The translations under genes were made by a program, and so were the position numbers. Below the pieces are notes generated by a model. The model had not been told where the DNA came from and ran no database searches. It worked only from the letters and a program-made list of their open reading frames with translations. A stretch of 64,000 bases of DNA from Tricholomella constricta (lineage: Eukaryota > Basidiomycota > Agaricomycetes > Agaricales > Lyophyllaceae): the NCBI GenBank assembly GCA_013368375.1, contig JAACJP010000006.1, positions 1-64,000 of the forward strand, read 5' to 3'. Position 1 is the stretch's first letter. Every line of letters starts with the position of its first letter. Below are positions 36,606 to 48,565 of the stretch, one piece after another.

Positions 36606-38432
36606 ATGCATACTCAAGCTTATCCTCCGATCTGGAACAATCCAAAGAATATCTTTGGCGTCCCATCGGCAGTTGTGGCGGGTTGTGAAGATTGCATCGA
36701 GCCAACTTACCCATCCACCGAGATTACATCGCAATGTACCGACCAATGCGTTGTCATAGCGTGCAGTGATCCTGACCACGACGAGGTAAACCAGTGTCAT
36801 GGGACTGGGGACCTGCGCTGCGACCTTGTCTGTGACGGGACCGCGAACTGCACCGATTGTGACGGCTTTGACGAATTCGTGAGTTGCTTAAACTCATATC
36901 ATTATTACCTAACATCGCTGCATTATAGCTTCAGTGTTGCACCAATTACCATTCATACCAACCAGAGCTCCGAACCGAGAACCAACCTGCAAGCGCAGCG
37001 TTCTCTTGGGAATCTTCGTTTGAAGAGTTTCTTTGTTCTTGCGACGAGTCAGGAGAACAGTCCATTTCAAGACCATATCCTGCTACGAATCCTTCAGGTT
37101 CCGTGGGTCCAATACCAGTCACCGGTATCATCGGAGGTGTTAATATGCAAGCAACCCCTTCCACGCACCCTCCTGTCGCCACGCCATACATTATGCCATT
37201 ACTTTCTCCTGTTGTTGAACCGGAGGTGCTGACTTGCATGTGGGGAAATTGCCAAGCGAGCTTTGCTTCTTTGGCGGAGCTGGTCGGGCATGTCAACCTC
37301 GAACACTTACGATTGCCCTCCAACACCCCCCAGCAGCTGAATCATATTGCGGAAGCCAACCCAGATATCTCGCAGCTAGCCTGTCAATGGCGCGATTGCA
37401 GTATTTACCAGTCCTCTCAATCCATACCCAACTCATCTTCTGGCGATCAAGTCGACGAAGTGCTGAATATCCTTGCCAATCACCTCCTGCATGATCATCT
37501 TGGAATGGATAACCGCCTCTGTGCATCAGCCAAAATGGTAGGGGGTAAAGCGATCACGTCTCGGGAGTCCTCACAACCCATCGCGGAAGCTGCTATCTAT
37601 TCAACATCGCCATCGCCCAGCCCTGGCGCCCATAAGTGCCTGTGGCAATCCTGTGGCGGTTCGTTCAGCAGCTACGAAGAGTTGACCTCCCATATCACCG
37701 ATGTCCACGTCGGCGGTGGAAAGGCAAAATACGACTGCCTCTGGGAGGGATGCAATCGCAACGGGGACAATGGATTTTCTAGCAAACAAAAAATATGCCG
37801 ACATCTGCAGGTGACTCATTTTCCCTTTCTTCTCCCCCCCTCTTAGTTTTAATGCTGCATCATTAGAGCCACACCGGACATCGCCCTTATCAGTGCAAAA
37901 TCTGTCAGCAGTATTTCTCTGAGGTCGCGACGTTGCAACAGCATATGCGGAGGCACACCCAAGAGAGTTAGTATACTCACACTCCATCATGAACTCGCTT
38001 TGACCACATTCTCATCTCTAGAGCCGTATGTATGCGACTATCCAGGATGTGGGAAAACATTTGCGATCACTGGCGCCCTGACAATCCATAAACGCATTCA
38101 CAATGGGCAAAAGCCATTCAAGTGCAAGTTCTGCGACAAGTGCGCCACATTTTATCATCGTTTTGCGCTTTCAAATCCTGACTTTGATCTAGGGCCTTTG
38201 CGGAGTCCTCGAATTTATCAAAACATGTATGTTTAGCCGAGTTGTCCTAGAATGTTACGCTCATGAAGAGAATTGCTAGCTACGAACGCACACCGGCGCC
38301 CGTCCTTATTGTTGCACGGAGCCTGGATGCAACAAGTCGTTTGCCAGGCCGGATCAACTAACAAGGCATCTCGGGGTGCACAGAAAGAAGTCTCCCGACC
38401 AAGTGGCACGGCCACTTGCCGCACTTCAATGA
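36606..38432 (+). CDS. Zap1-like C2H2 zinc-finger transcription factor
   Basis: Six exons (36606-36878, 36929-37810, 37867-37966, 38022-38139, 38193-38226, 38280-38432) encode 519 residues. The N-terminal region is Cys-rich ([33 protein letters not shown]). Two distant fingers follow ([25 protein letters not shown]...HLLHDHL), then a cluster: [26 protein letters not shown]...[60 protein letters not shown] and [19 protein letters not shown]. The arrangement resembles yeast Zap1, which activates zinc-uptake genes when zinc is low. Exon 5 is only 34 bases and supplies [11 protein letters not shown]. Skipping it destroys one finger. The zinc-sensing role is inferred. Confidence 0.82.
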
Positions 38433-38606
38433 TGAAAAGATCGCGCCATACTGCCTTGTATCTTCGTTCTAATAGGCACATTATAACACGTTAATGCAGC
38501 TCCCTTGCGGAACATCTAAAAGGCGGGAAAAAAGAATAGAAATTTCGAGGTATCCTATAAACGGCAATTATTGAATGAAGAGGGTTAGCTTGAGACTGCA
38601 TATGCA

Positions 38607-40325
38607 TCAATCATCGTCGAAATCGTCCAATCCGCCTGGTCTTCCCGTACCCAGATCCACAACCTGGACCACCCCTTCCAGGTCGTGATCGTCGACAACC
38701 ATGCTGCAATCCTCGTCGCTCCGACCGAGACCAGGGTCATTCGCCGGAGGCTTCTTGTCCTTTGGCGGATCCAAGAAGTCCAAACATCCCAACTGGCATC
38801 CCCGCCAACGCATAGGCACTAGCCCTCCCACATCAACGTTGGCAATCGTCTTTTCCCATGTGAAACGTTCCTCCGCATGACGCACAAAGACCCTCCCCGT
38901 GACCAGCTGCTGATGCTTGGGCGACGGACACAAGTCAATTCTCGTCACCACAGAATATTCGCCAGTCGAGATGGATGAATCCTCCGAGTCTACATCGACC
39001 GAACCCGGGAGACAAGCGTGCAGTACCTTGCGTATATGGGAGGGTAGGGGATATGGGAAGTGAATCCCGTCAGGGGAGGATTCCGACGTTTCTACCGGAT
39101 ACTCGGCGAGAGGGAGAATATAGTAACGCTCGAGAATAGTCACCTCCGATGTTCGTCCAGAAGGCGAAAGTAGAGTACGAAGCAGAAGTTCAACAAGTGG
39201 AAGGATCCTGGGTAATGTAGTAGGCAATGTGGTCGATACCGGGCGTCGGCTTGCAGCTTCCGTCTTAGTAGCTTGTGCAACGATCGAGGTTCGAAGTAAA
39301 GGGCGGTCGGAAGGTGGTGGAGCAATGAAATGGTTTGGATGAACTTGCAGGCGTTTGAGGGACATTTGCAACATTTCCGCAGGTAGATACTCTATTTTAT
39401 TCTGAGCAATGTTCAGGTCTTCCAAATTTTTCAGTCCGACTATTTCCGGTGGAATACACGTAAGATTGTTACTGCCTGAGTCACAACAAGAGAGGTTAAG
39501 CTCACTAGCTTATGAGGTGTCAGAAAACTCACGAATGGAAAGCACACTGAGGTTTTCAAGGCTAAGCAAGGAGAGTGGCAGAACGGATATGGCGTTCGAT
39601 GACAGAAATAGCTGGACTTTCTCCCTGGGAAGCCCAAATAGCTGCGCGGCTGCGCTCCGAGTGCGCAGGAAAACCCGCGGCCCATTTTCAGTACTGCTCG
39701 CTGGCGCTGTCGCAACGCGACTTAGGGATCTGCTGGTTGGAGACCGATAGGATTGCGAAGTTGAGTTTATCAGTTCAGAGCTCTCTGGAAGGACACAGAA
39801 CTTGGCCAGATCGCGGATGAAGGATTCAGGAATGTGGGTCAATCTCTGATTGCTGGTTGACCAATATCAAGACGGGTCAGAAGAACATATTGTGCACACG
39901 AACTCAAGAGTTACAGCCCCATGACCTTCGTCAACCACTTTTGTACTCGCGTCATCCCAAATATCTTCTTCCGTTGGTTCTGACGCTTTCATAAAACTAG
40001 GCGATGAGGAGCTGCTGGCTATGGGCGATGGCTGCGGCTGACGTGGTGCAGGCTGGCAAAGCCTCGGCTTCTTTATCGTGGGTGGTGGAGTAATGGGTGA
40101 TGAAGGGCGTTTCTTCTCGTAAAGAGGAGGATGCCAATTTGCCTTTGCGGAAGCTGCAAATGGATGGGCGAGAGAAATTGGATGAATCTCATCGTCACTG
40201 TGGATGTTACAGCTGTCGAGACCTGGAGAGGAAGGAGGCGATGAGGAGTCTATGTATGGCGCTGGGGACGAAGGCGGCGAGGAAGAGAATGAGGCATAAG
40301 AGTAAGCCGGGGCTGTAGAGTACAT
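38607..40325 (-). CDS. Leucine-rich repeat protein, function unknown
   Basis: It starts MYSTAPAYSYASF with a Ser/Pro-rich disordered N-terminus and a basic block KKPRLCQPAPRQPQP. After an intron near 39890-39850 it reads LTHIPESFIRDLAKF. A leucine-rich repeat array follows: VQLFLSSNAISVLPLSLLSL, LENLSVLSI, IVGLKNLEDLNIAQNKIEYL. The C-terminal half contains PLVELLLRTLLSP and a cysteine/aspartate-rich end RWRGCQLGCLDFLDPPKDKK, with an acidic tail DDFDDD at 38607. Related LRR proteins are widespread in fungi, but no biochemical role is known to me. The exact first splice donor is uncertain. Confidence 0.72.
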
Positions 40326-40445
40326 GGAAGAAGGAAGAGGAGCGAACAGGGGTTAGTAAACAGAGCAGGATCATGTGATCAAAACGCGTCGAGATCACGC
40401 GTCCATCATAGGCTCGAAGGAAAGGTTGGACAAACCAGTAAACCG

Positions 40446-41365
40446 TTATAATGGGCATTCTACTCTGACGCTCTTCACCACCGCTTTCGTGCCACGTGGT
40501 GCTTCCTTCCAGTTGACAGGTCCCCGCGCCCATTCTGACGTTCCTGCAAAGTGACTCGCGTCACGGATAGTGTGAGGCGCCATTTTTTCTCGCTTGTTTT
40601 AGCAGGGGGTTCTCAGGGATCACCCTACGTTATGTTAGCACATTAAACTTACCTCTGTCCAATATTCTACCGTCTTGCCATCGATCCCCCATCTGATTCT
40701 GTCTTTATTCCAGTCGATAGTATATGTGTGCGCTTCAGATATGGTGGGGTTCGGGCGAGGTACGGCTTCGATAGTAGAGCTAAAAACACCGAACAATGGA
40801 TGTCATTCTTTCCGCGAAGGTGCAAATATGTTCGTCTGACGATGTCCGGGATCACCACCTAGGAGCTCAATGTCGATTTTATCCTGTTGGTCGGCTACAA
40901 GAAAAGTGATGAAAGGGAATAGAGTCTTGAGCGGCGCATGTCATACCAATGAGATTACCGCAGTGGTTGGGGCCGTAACTTCAAAGGTGACTTTACCATA
41001 GCTGAAGGCACTCGGTCAATGACAGCCAGCGGGTGACATGGACGCACAGTAGAATAACAGAAGAATTTACAGTGGCGCCATTCGCCACCTTGTCATTGAC
41101 TCCGTCCTTGGTTTTGGTCCTTCCTTCAGGCTTGTTCAAGTATAATTCGAGCCCGCTATGAGTGGTCTTATAGGATCCTAGTGGGCTGATCGCAATGAAA
41201 GGAGTAGATGGAGAATGGGTATGAGAAGTTATGTTGGACACTGAGGAGGATTGTGTATAACGGTTGACAATGGGCGCTTGAAGAGCGAGTGCGAGATGCA
41301 TACGCTGCGCAGCCCTGGTGGATCAAGGCAGAGAACAAGATGAACAGGAGGTATGATTTACACAT
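40446..41365 (-). pseudogene. GH16 (Crh-type glucanase/transglycosylase) pseudogene
   Basis: The relic has a signal peptide (MCKSYLLFILFSALIHQGC, 41365), then a frame change to APIVNRYTQSSSVSNITSH and ISPLGSYKTTHSGLELYLN. After a spliceable junction it gives LLYGKVTFEVTAP. The catalytic block reads DKIDIELLGGDPGH, where active members have DE(I/L)DIE, so the nucleophile Glu has become Lys. An in-frame TGA follows APSRKE. HPLFGVFSSTIEAVPRP and DWNKDRIRWGIDGKTVEYW remain intact. Later a piece (KNGASHYP) and the end AGTSEWARGPVNW appear in different frames, with the expected LQLGIW block missing. Remodelling of cell-wall chitin-glucan would have been the role. Multiple independent lesions make this a dead gene. 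Confidence 0.78.
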
Positions 41366-41473
41366 TACTCGTCGATTAGGTTGTGACCGTTGAAGAACTT
41401 GAAGTGTTGAACTTTGAAGAGGCGCATCCCGGTGGCACGCTTGTCATGTGATGCGCATAAAGGGAAAAAGAAA

Positions 41474-42460
41474 TTAATTGGCGGTGGCGGGGACACTACT
41501 CTGCTCGGGTGTAGGAGGAGTTATAGACTTGTCGCTGGAAGATTTCAGTTTCCCGAGGGTGATGCTCTCACCCCGTTCGCGCATCTCCTGCCATTCACGC
41601 GCCTGATCAATGATAAGTCCCTCTCTCTTCTCCCGCCTCTCCGCAACCAGTCTCAAAATATGGGACCGCTTCGTCGCAAGCGGTTCCTTAAACTTCCATC
41701 CTTTCGCCTGTCCCTTGGTCATTCTGAGGAGCTCGTACTTCTGCAGCGAGCGTGTTGCCTGGATTTGATAGGTATCTTCAATCCATTTCTCCCGTTCCTC
41801 CCGTTCCGCCGTTGGCATGTCCTCGATTCGGCGAGGGTAGTAGAAAGGATCGACCAGACCCACAACGGCACGTTTGTAGGTTTTGAAAGCCTTGCGCTTG
41901 TTGCCTAACCTCGGGAACAAAGGGGAGATGTAGTTGTCGGTGCGAATATAAGTAGTTTGGACACCGTAGACGGCAAGGAGGTAGGACCGTAAGTCGGTCT
42001 TCGTGACAGACTTGGGAATGCGAAAGGTGGCTTCGTAGGGGTTGTATGGCTCGCCTTCGAGAGTATTATTGCGCACCAGGCGGAGGATGATGTTTGGAAG
42101 GTAGACGCGCCGACCCACGACCTCTGTCTCCTCCACTCCATTGCGTTCTACCGTCTTAAGACCACGCACACGGGACCTCCGCTCGTCCAACCGCTCCAGC
42201 CATTGAGCTTCTGTGACCTGCTCCCCTTCTATCACTTTGAGTTGGCCCGTAGCCCTAAGTCGTTTGTAGCGTGCAAGCTCGGTAGGGGTAAGGCCTTCTG
42301 GAGTCGAGTCCGATACGCCAACTGCTGTGGGACCGAACTTTTTTCGGCGGCGGAGACGAACGGCAAGAGGAGTTGAGGTTGTCCTGGCTATCCGGGCTGC
42401 TTCAGGAAGGCCTACCGGCGGTTTCGTTGAGTAGAGCCGTCTCAAAACCAGGGACTGCAT
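41474..42460 (-). CDS. MRP20: Mitochondrial large-subunit ribosomal protein uL23m (Mrp20/L23 type)
   Basis: Intronless. The start was taken at 42460 (MQSLVLRRLYSTKPP), which gives a classical Arg/Ser-rich mitochondrial targeting sequence. The frame extends upstream to 42520, but that codon is GTG. The uL23 domain is VYLPNIILRLVRNN, then YNPYEATFRIPKSVTKTDLR and SYLLAVYGVQTTYIRTDNY. A basic extension and an acidic/charged C-terminal region (AERREKREGLIID) follow. uL23m lies near the exit of the ribosomal polypeptide tunnel and contacts the inner-membrane insertion machinery. It is head-to-head with the Dcr2-type phosphatase. Confidence 0.88.
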   Translation of the reverse strand: MQSLVLRRLYSTKPPVGLPEAARIARTTSTPLAVRLRRRKKFGPTAVGVSDSTPEGLTPTELARYKRLRATGQLKVIEGEQVTEAQWLERLDERRSRVRGLKTVERNGVEETEVVGRRVYLPNIILRLVRNNTLEGEPYNPYEATFRIPKSVTKTDLRSYLLAVYGVQTTYIRTDNYISPLFPRLGNKRKAFKTYKRAVVGLVDPFYYPRRIEDMPTAEREEREKWIEDTYQIQATRSLQKYELLRMTKGQAKGWKFKEPLATKRSHILRLVAERREKREGLIIDQAREWQEMRERGESITLGKLKSSSDKSITPPTPEQSSVPATAN

Positions 42461-42650
42461 AGTTGTTGTAACGTCGCCTCCCGAAACAAGTCGGGAACTT
42501 TTTGAGAAATTGATGGCCACGTGACCTGTGGCGTGTCAACGTCTACTCTGCGTCCGCTGACACTGACAAGTTAGACTACGACTTGGACATTTGTACTCCG
42601 ACTTCCACGTAAACGCAGCCTTTTCTGTAGCTTCGGCGGCGAGGGCGACC
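42461..42650. promoter_or_regulatory. MRP20/DCR2 divergent promoter with CACGTG box
   Basis: 190 bases between divergent start codons contain GCCACGTGAC (CACGTG at 42518-42523), 58 bases upstream of MRP20. No TATA box is clear. Confidence 0.45.
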
Positions 42651-45205
42651 ATGGCCATAACCTGTGGGAGGGTCTTCCGGAGCCTCAGGTCCGTATGCGC
42701 ACCTGTCACAACAGTCGTCGGCTTCTCTTTACTTCTCACCTGGATATTCATTCTGTACCAACCATCTCTGGGTCCTGGGTCGATTCAAAGGCTCGGTTGG
42801 CAATCTTGGGAAATAGTCTCGATGCCTAACAATGTCCAGAGTCCAGTCAAAGGCAACACATCTGATTTAGGATCAAACATCGACGCAGAAGTGCCCGAAA
42901 GGGTTGACTGGTGGAACGTCACCGTTCCAGAGGAAAAGGTTGATTCGTCGAGTTTTCCATTGGATGTGTGGGCACCATTGCTGCCTCAAGCCACTGGCTG
43001 TGCGTCGAAACCGACATTCATGTTAATTACCAGTTGACGGAGCTGTCGCTTCTGAATACAGTTTCTGAGATTACCGTTGAACGGTGCATGGTCGACCCAT
43101 CGTTCGGCACTGACCTGTGCACCCCCAGCTCCACTCCTGAACAAGACGCAATCAAAGGAAAATGGGTACGTGTCAAGCGTGATTTGAATCTCGAGGCAGG
43201 CTACACCGCCCCCTTCTTGGTATGTTGCTACGCCTAGTGTCATAAACACCAATTAACTCCAGCGCTGAATCTCAGAGTATCTACTATCGGCGTACAAGAC
43301 GCCAGGACGTCAATATTATCATCGATCTACAGCTATTACCTGATAAAGAAGAACCCTCCCCTTCTGTAGGCTGGCGCAAGGCTGCCATGTCTCTTAGAGC
43401 TGGCGTCTTCCGAGCACCACCTCTGTACTTATGGTATCGCATGGGAAAGACACCCTTGGAAATGAGCCCCACAGAGCGTGCCAATGTCATCACGGAATTG
43501 GATGTCCTGTACGGAGAAGACGTTCCTTGGTATGGATTTGAGAAACTCCATCCACCAACGATGCCTCAGAAGGGAAAGGTCGAGGCTACTTGGCTCACAT
43601 ATCGACGCGGTGTTAAGAGTATGTGTGATCCTACCCAACTTTTGAGTCTCAAACCTCATCAATTCTCGTTAGTCCCACCACGCGCGCCGCCATTGCATTT
43701 TTCCCATGATGGAAAATTTAAGATCTTGCAAGTCGCCGACCTGCATTACTCCGTTTCGCAAGGATTCTGCCGCGATACTGACCGCAAGCCGTGCGAACAC
43801 TCAGACAACCTCACAAGCACACTTCTTGGAAACGTCCTTTCGGCTGAAAAGCCAGACCTTGTAGTCTTTTCAGGTGACCAGCTGAACGGCCAAAGAACCA
43901 CCTGGGACCCGAAATCTGTTCTGGCCAAATTTGCGAAGGCGGTAACGGACCGAGACATACCCTGGGCTGCGGTGTTCGGAAACCACGACGAGGAGGATGG
44001 TATGCTGAAAGAGGAGCAATTGAGGTTGATGAAAGGGCTGCCCTACAGCCTTGTCGAGAGGGGTCCGAAGGACGTCCATGGCGTTGGAAATTACGTTTTG
44101 AAGGTAAAAAGTGCAGACGCGTGAGTTCCCTTGCTTTCTTATACAATTACTCCCTTGGCAGCTTATGGGCTGTTGCAATCTAGTTCCAAGACTCATCTCT
44201 TGACTCTCTACTTCCTTGACTCTGGCTCGTATTCCAAGGGTTACATGAGTATATTTGGACTCCTTCCCACAGCGTACGACTGGATTCGAGAGGTGAAAAC
44301 TATCATTTTATCTTTATCGTTCACAGTCTAACTGGATCCCAGAGTCAAATCAACTGGTTCCTGCAGCAATCTGGTATGTCATATTGAAACAAACCCTTTT
44401 CCTCAACTGACAACTTTTCCAGGCGCGATCAAACAAATAGAGAGACCGTTCACGCCTGACACCAGCAAGGATCTTGGTCACATTTGGAAAGAGAGGCAAG
44501 AGCAAGTCACCCCAGACACCAGACAGTTGGCCAAGCCCAACGCTTTGATGTTCTTCCACATTCCTCTGTAAATTCCTCGCCTTCATATTCTACGCATAGC
44601 GCCTCACAAAGATAACATCAGGCCGGAGGCCTATACAAAAGCTGACACTGATTCTCGAACGCACAAACCGCTTGATGTTGGGACTCACGGACAAGAGGCC
44701 CCCGGGAATGCGAAGAGCAGTGATGGGTTTTTCGAAAAGGCCATCCTACAGGCGCAAGAAAATGACCATGTTGGCAAAGGTAATACTCTCGAAGTCAAGG
44801 TAATCGGGAATGGGCACTGTCATCGTAATTCGTTTCATTCGCTTCATGTGTATGTACACTGACCATGACGGAAATTCCAGTTACTGAGAATTGTCGCCGA
44901 GTAAAAGGCGTTTGGCACTGTTTCGGCGGAGGCGGGTAAGCATGGCATTCCAAACGAGTTGGTTTCCAAAAGCTAAGAATCAAACCTTGTAGATCGTATT
45001 CTGGATACGGTAAAATAGGGTAAGGAGGCTGAATACCTCTCCTTTGGTCCATGAAAGCAGCTCATTTCGGCAAAGGTTCGACCGTCGATTCAGGGTATAT
45101 GAAATCTCAGATTACGGAGAGACCATCAGGACGTACAAGCGGACAGAGAAGGATGAGATCGTAGACGATATGATCCTTGCTGGCAAAGGGGCCCCTCCGC
45201 CATGA
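42651..45205 (+). CDS. DCR2: Calcineurin-like metallophosphoesterase of the Dcr2 type
   Basis: It starts at 42651 in a good context (gaccATGG). An N-terminal membrane anchor (VVGFSLLLTWIFILY) is followed by a luminal or cytosolic domain. The metallophosphatase motifs are in order: ADLHYS (D-x-H), FSGDQLNG (G-D), VFGNHDEE (G-N-H-D) and GNGHCHVTENCRR (G-H-x-H). The C-terminus is KRTEKDEIVDDMILAGKG. The first intron (43000-43033) is only 34 bases; it joins QATG to LTELSLLNT. Yeast Dcr2 dephosphorylates Ire1 and Sic1, affecting the unfolded protein response and cell-cycle entry. The role here is inferred from family membership. At least eight exons are needed. Confidence 0.85.
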
Positions 45206-45408
45206 CCTTGAACCACTTCTATAGCATGGTGGAAATAATCACTGTAACATGGTAGAATATGGGAGTGGATGTCGTGTTTGTATGGGCCATCAATTTCACA
45301 CGTTTACTTTGAATCGCAAACAGTTGAGCGTAGGCCCGGTCAGACTTGGAGCTTCTCCCTGCGCCCACTGTCTACCTTTCTCCTCACATTTCTTCTTTGA
45401 CCTCTTAC

Positions 45409-48400
45409 ATGTCGTCGAGGACAAACGGTAGCCAGGGTCATTCTTCGCGACGCGATATTCAATCCGTCTCATCAACCTCTTCAACAGGACGTAATGAACG
45501 AGGGACGCGCCATGCCACACATGTGAGTCTCCGGATCCTACATCTTACATATCAACGACTGCGGAAAACTCACCTCTGATCTCTAAGCCCGCTGTTGAAT
45601 CAGCAGTGACACGCCTACTAGTATCAATCAAGCAACTTCTCGAGGCATTGACGTTATGGAGTACGCTGAAGATGGACGAAAACCAAGTCAGCGACGTTTA
45701 TGTTCGCCTCGGAAATGACTTTAATGCAGCTGTGGCTGCATTTGCAGCATTCAACATCGACATGACGTGAGTAGGATCTATTCGCCTGGGACAGCCTCTG
45801 ACTCTCGAAGTGTACATATCCCAGTGAGCTCATGTCCGTGCCTGATGACTTACGGAACGTCCTTGAGCAATGCCTCGCCGAGGATGCCACGCCAGAAAAC
45901 CTCGAGCTCTACCTCCCGACAGTGCGACGTGTTATCACAGATTTGTTGACGGGATTACGAGGGAAGCAATCGATATATCGGAGGATAGTCTCCGACCATC
46001 GTCGCGGATCAGACCAGTCGGGAGGAGGTCACGAAAGGACAGAAAGCCGCTCATCGCGTGGGGAACGGTCCTCACGGAGAGGCGAGGCGACACATCGTTC
46101 CCAATTATCTCGAACATTGGCCGATGGGGAGAGACCGGAACGTGATAGCGTATCGCGAAGAAGCGGGCAATCATCATCAGGGAAGCGAAGGGATCCCACA
46201 CCACAAACTGCACCACCCCCTAACGAGGATGATAGATTCGTCGGCGGGTTTGCTCCGCCAGTTCCTGAATCGCAAACGTCAGCGCAGCCATTTGAGGAGG
46301 AGAACACTGCCGTCCCATACGAATCGCAGCCAAAACAACGTCCAACGCAATCTCAGGCTTCAGATGTGGCTTCTCCTTCCTCTTCCCAACGAACACTCCC
46401 GTCATCCCCGAAGGCACAAACTGACAATACTCCAAGGCCTCCATCAACGTCTATCGTTCCGGCCAGTGTGAAAAGATATTCGCTTGTGGATAAACCCGTT
46501 TCACCTCCTGTTATTGTTGAACCCTCTAGCCCCAACGTGGACCAAGATAGCGTCACTTCCTCACCAGCTCCCGAAACTCCTCCGCCCGAGCTTCCACCTG
46601 CTATGGCGAACTCACTAGCTGCTCTAAAAAAGAACGACGTTCTTGAGCGACGCGCATCCAAGAGGTTCTCTACCTTCAACATCTCCAAAATGACTGGCGG
46701 ATCGACAGCGCGGGAACGCTCCATCCGCAGCGGCCACCCGAACAGGCGCTCTTTGGCTGCTTCATCAGCATTGACACCAGGGGAACTGGCTGTCCTCACG
46801 GAGGTGGACGATGAAGAAGCACATGCGCCACCATCTACATCATTGCGGCGTGAAGGGAGTGCTAGGTCGCGCTCGATATCGAGAAGTGGAACTCTTGAGA
46901 AAAAGTACCATGCTCCACCCGTGCCCAAACTTCCGAAGACTCCAGAACCTCCTGCGATCGTTGAACCCGGTGATAAGCTCTCTACAGAGGACCAAGCCGC
47001 CTTGGCTTCAGATCCTTCTAGAATAACGGTGTTTTTGCAGCTCGGACGGGAAGTGAAGAAAGCCAACATCGAGCCCAACCTCTCATTTGCTTCCTTGCGC
47101 GTTCTCTTTGTTGACAAATTCTCGTACAATCCCGGCCAGGATAATTTTCCAGCCATCTACATCCGCGATCCTTCAAGTGGCGTTCAATATGAACTCGAAG
47201 ACACTGACGAAGTGAAGGAGAAGTGTCTGTTGTCACTCAATATAGAGCGTAAGTGGTGATATCCCCTAGTCCTGTACATCAAGTTGAATCGTCACTTTAG
47301 CCCTCGACCAAATCAAGCAACACATCGACTCGAAGATTTCAAGCCTCTCAAACGACCTCAAGGAGCTGAAAAATGCCGTAGCAGCTAAACCCATGCTTCT
47401 TCCCAACATCGTCGCCGACCCACTTGCAGAAAGCACGCCAATTCCCAACCGTCCGACCGATCGCCAATTCCAACACGTCGCGCGACGTCTGTCACGCTTC
47501 GTGGGCGACTCTTCCCCCTTCCAATCTCATATGCCTATGTCACCCGCCGGCTTCTCACACATGCAGCCGCAGATGACGGGTCAGTCCCTTCAGCCGCAAA
47601 TGACGGGCGGTTCTGTCCTGTCAGATTACTCGAGCCGCGTTGTTACGGATCTCAAAACGCAGTTCGACGAGGTACAGAACTTGCGCCGCGATCTTGGAAT
47701 CATGCGTCAGTTGTACACCGAATTCATGAAGCAGACCAAGGAATCACTTGGCACGCTCCGGACGCAGACCCAGTCCGTGAAGCAGCTTGCGAGCACGAGT
47801 GTCGGCGGCGCAAGAGGATACATCGACACGGGCAAGAAGAAGCTCGATACACGTAGCCAGAACGCGTTGACTGACGTGGAGAAGCTCTTGGACACCGTCG
47901 AGAACGTTAAAGACGATGTTACCAAAAGACAAATCACACCCAAAGAGCAGTATGTGAAGCGCATCAAAAAGGACATTGACTCGGTAGCTACGGAGCTGGA
48001 GAGCTTGAAGGAGCATATAAAGACGGTCAAGCCGATGTGGAAGAAAACTTGGGAGGAGGAGCTGCAAAACATCGTGGAGGAACAACAATTCCTTACCCAC
48101 CAGGAGGAGTTTTTGAACGATCTGCTTGAGGACCACAAAGCCGTCGTAGAGGTTTACGGGCACATCGAGAAGGTTATATCTCTTCGCGGTCCAGGACCCA
48201 ACGGCGCCGTCAAACTCCGAAGCCGAAGTTTCAGGCCTCCACCACCGCCCAGCGACGGGGATGGTTTGAACAACGTGATGCTCGAAATCCGCGGCGCTGC
48301 CATTGACCCCGAGAAGCGGATGAAAGCCATCGAGGCCAACCAGAAAAATCGCCAGAAGGAACTGGCGGCCCGGTCCGATGACCTGCACGCTGAGCTGAAC

Positions 48401-48565
48401 GAATTTGTCGGCGGGAAGAGACTGAAAATGACAGGCGGGGCGGAGGAGGCGGAGCGGGTGCGCCAGAAGCGGAGTGAGATGACCCTCAAGGCGATGTTCA
48501 CTGGAGGCAGCAGTACCTCCCCACCATCGTTGAGCTCAGAGCTCCCTCCCTCCCCACAGCATTGA
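45409..48565 (+). CDS. BUD6: Actin-interacting polarity protein Bud6/Aip3
   Basis: Exon 1 (45409-45522) encodes MSSRTNGSQGHSSRRDIQS and splices to PAVESAVTRLLVSIKQLLEAL, the N-terminal helical region. A long Ser/Pro/Arg-rich linker (residues about 140-400) follows. It leads to ITVFLQLGREVKKANIEPN, FVDKFSYNPGQDNFPAIYI and VQYELEDTDEVKEKCLL. After the last intron (about 47250-47300) a long coiled coil begins LDQIKQHIDSKISSLSNDL. It continues through the Aip3 core (QYVKRIKKDIDSVATELESL, KPMWKKTWEEELQNIVEEQQ). Bud6 binds actin monomers and helps formins nucleate cables at growth tips and septa. A short intron before 45832 is assumed. Confidence 0.9.

Noticed and set aside
42461..42520. Upstream extension of uL23m to 42520
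   Set aside because: The codon is GTG. The ATG at 42460 starts a good mitochondrial targeting sequence.
46353..47156. 267-codon open frame on the minus strand
   Set aside because: It lies opposite the low-complexity linker of BUD6 and is a shadow of its codon usage.
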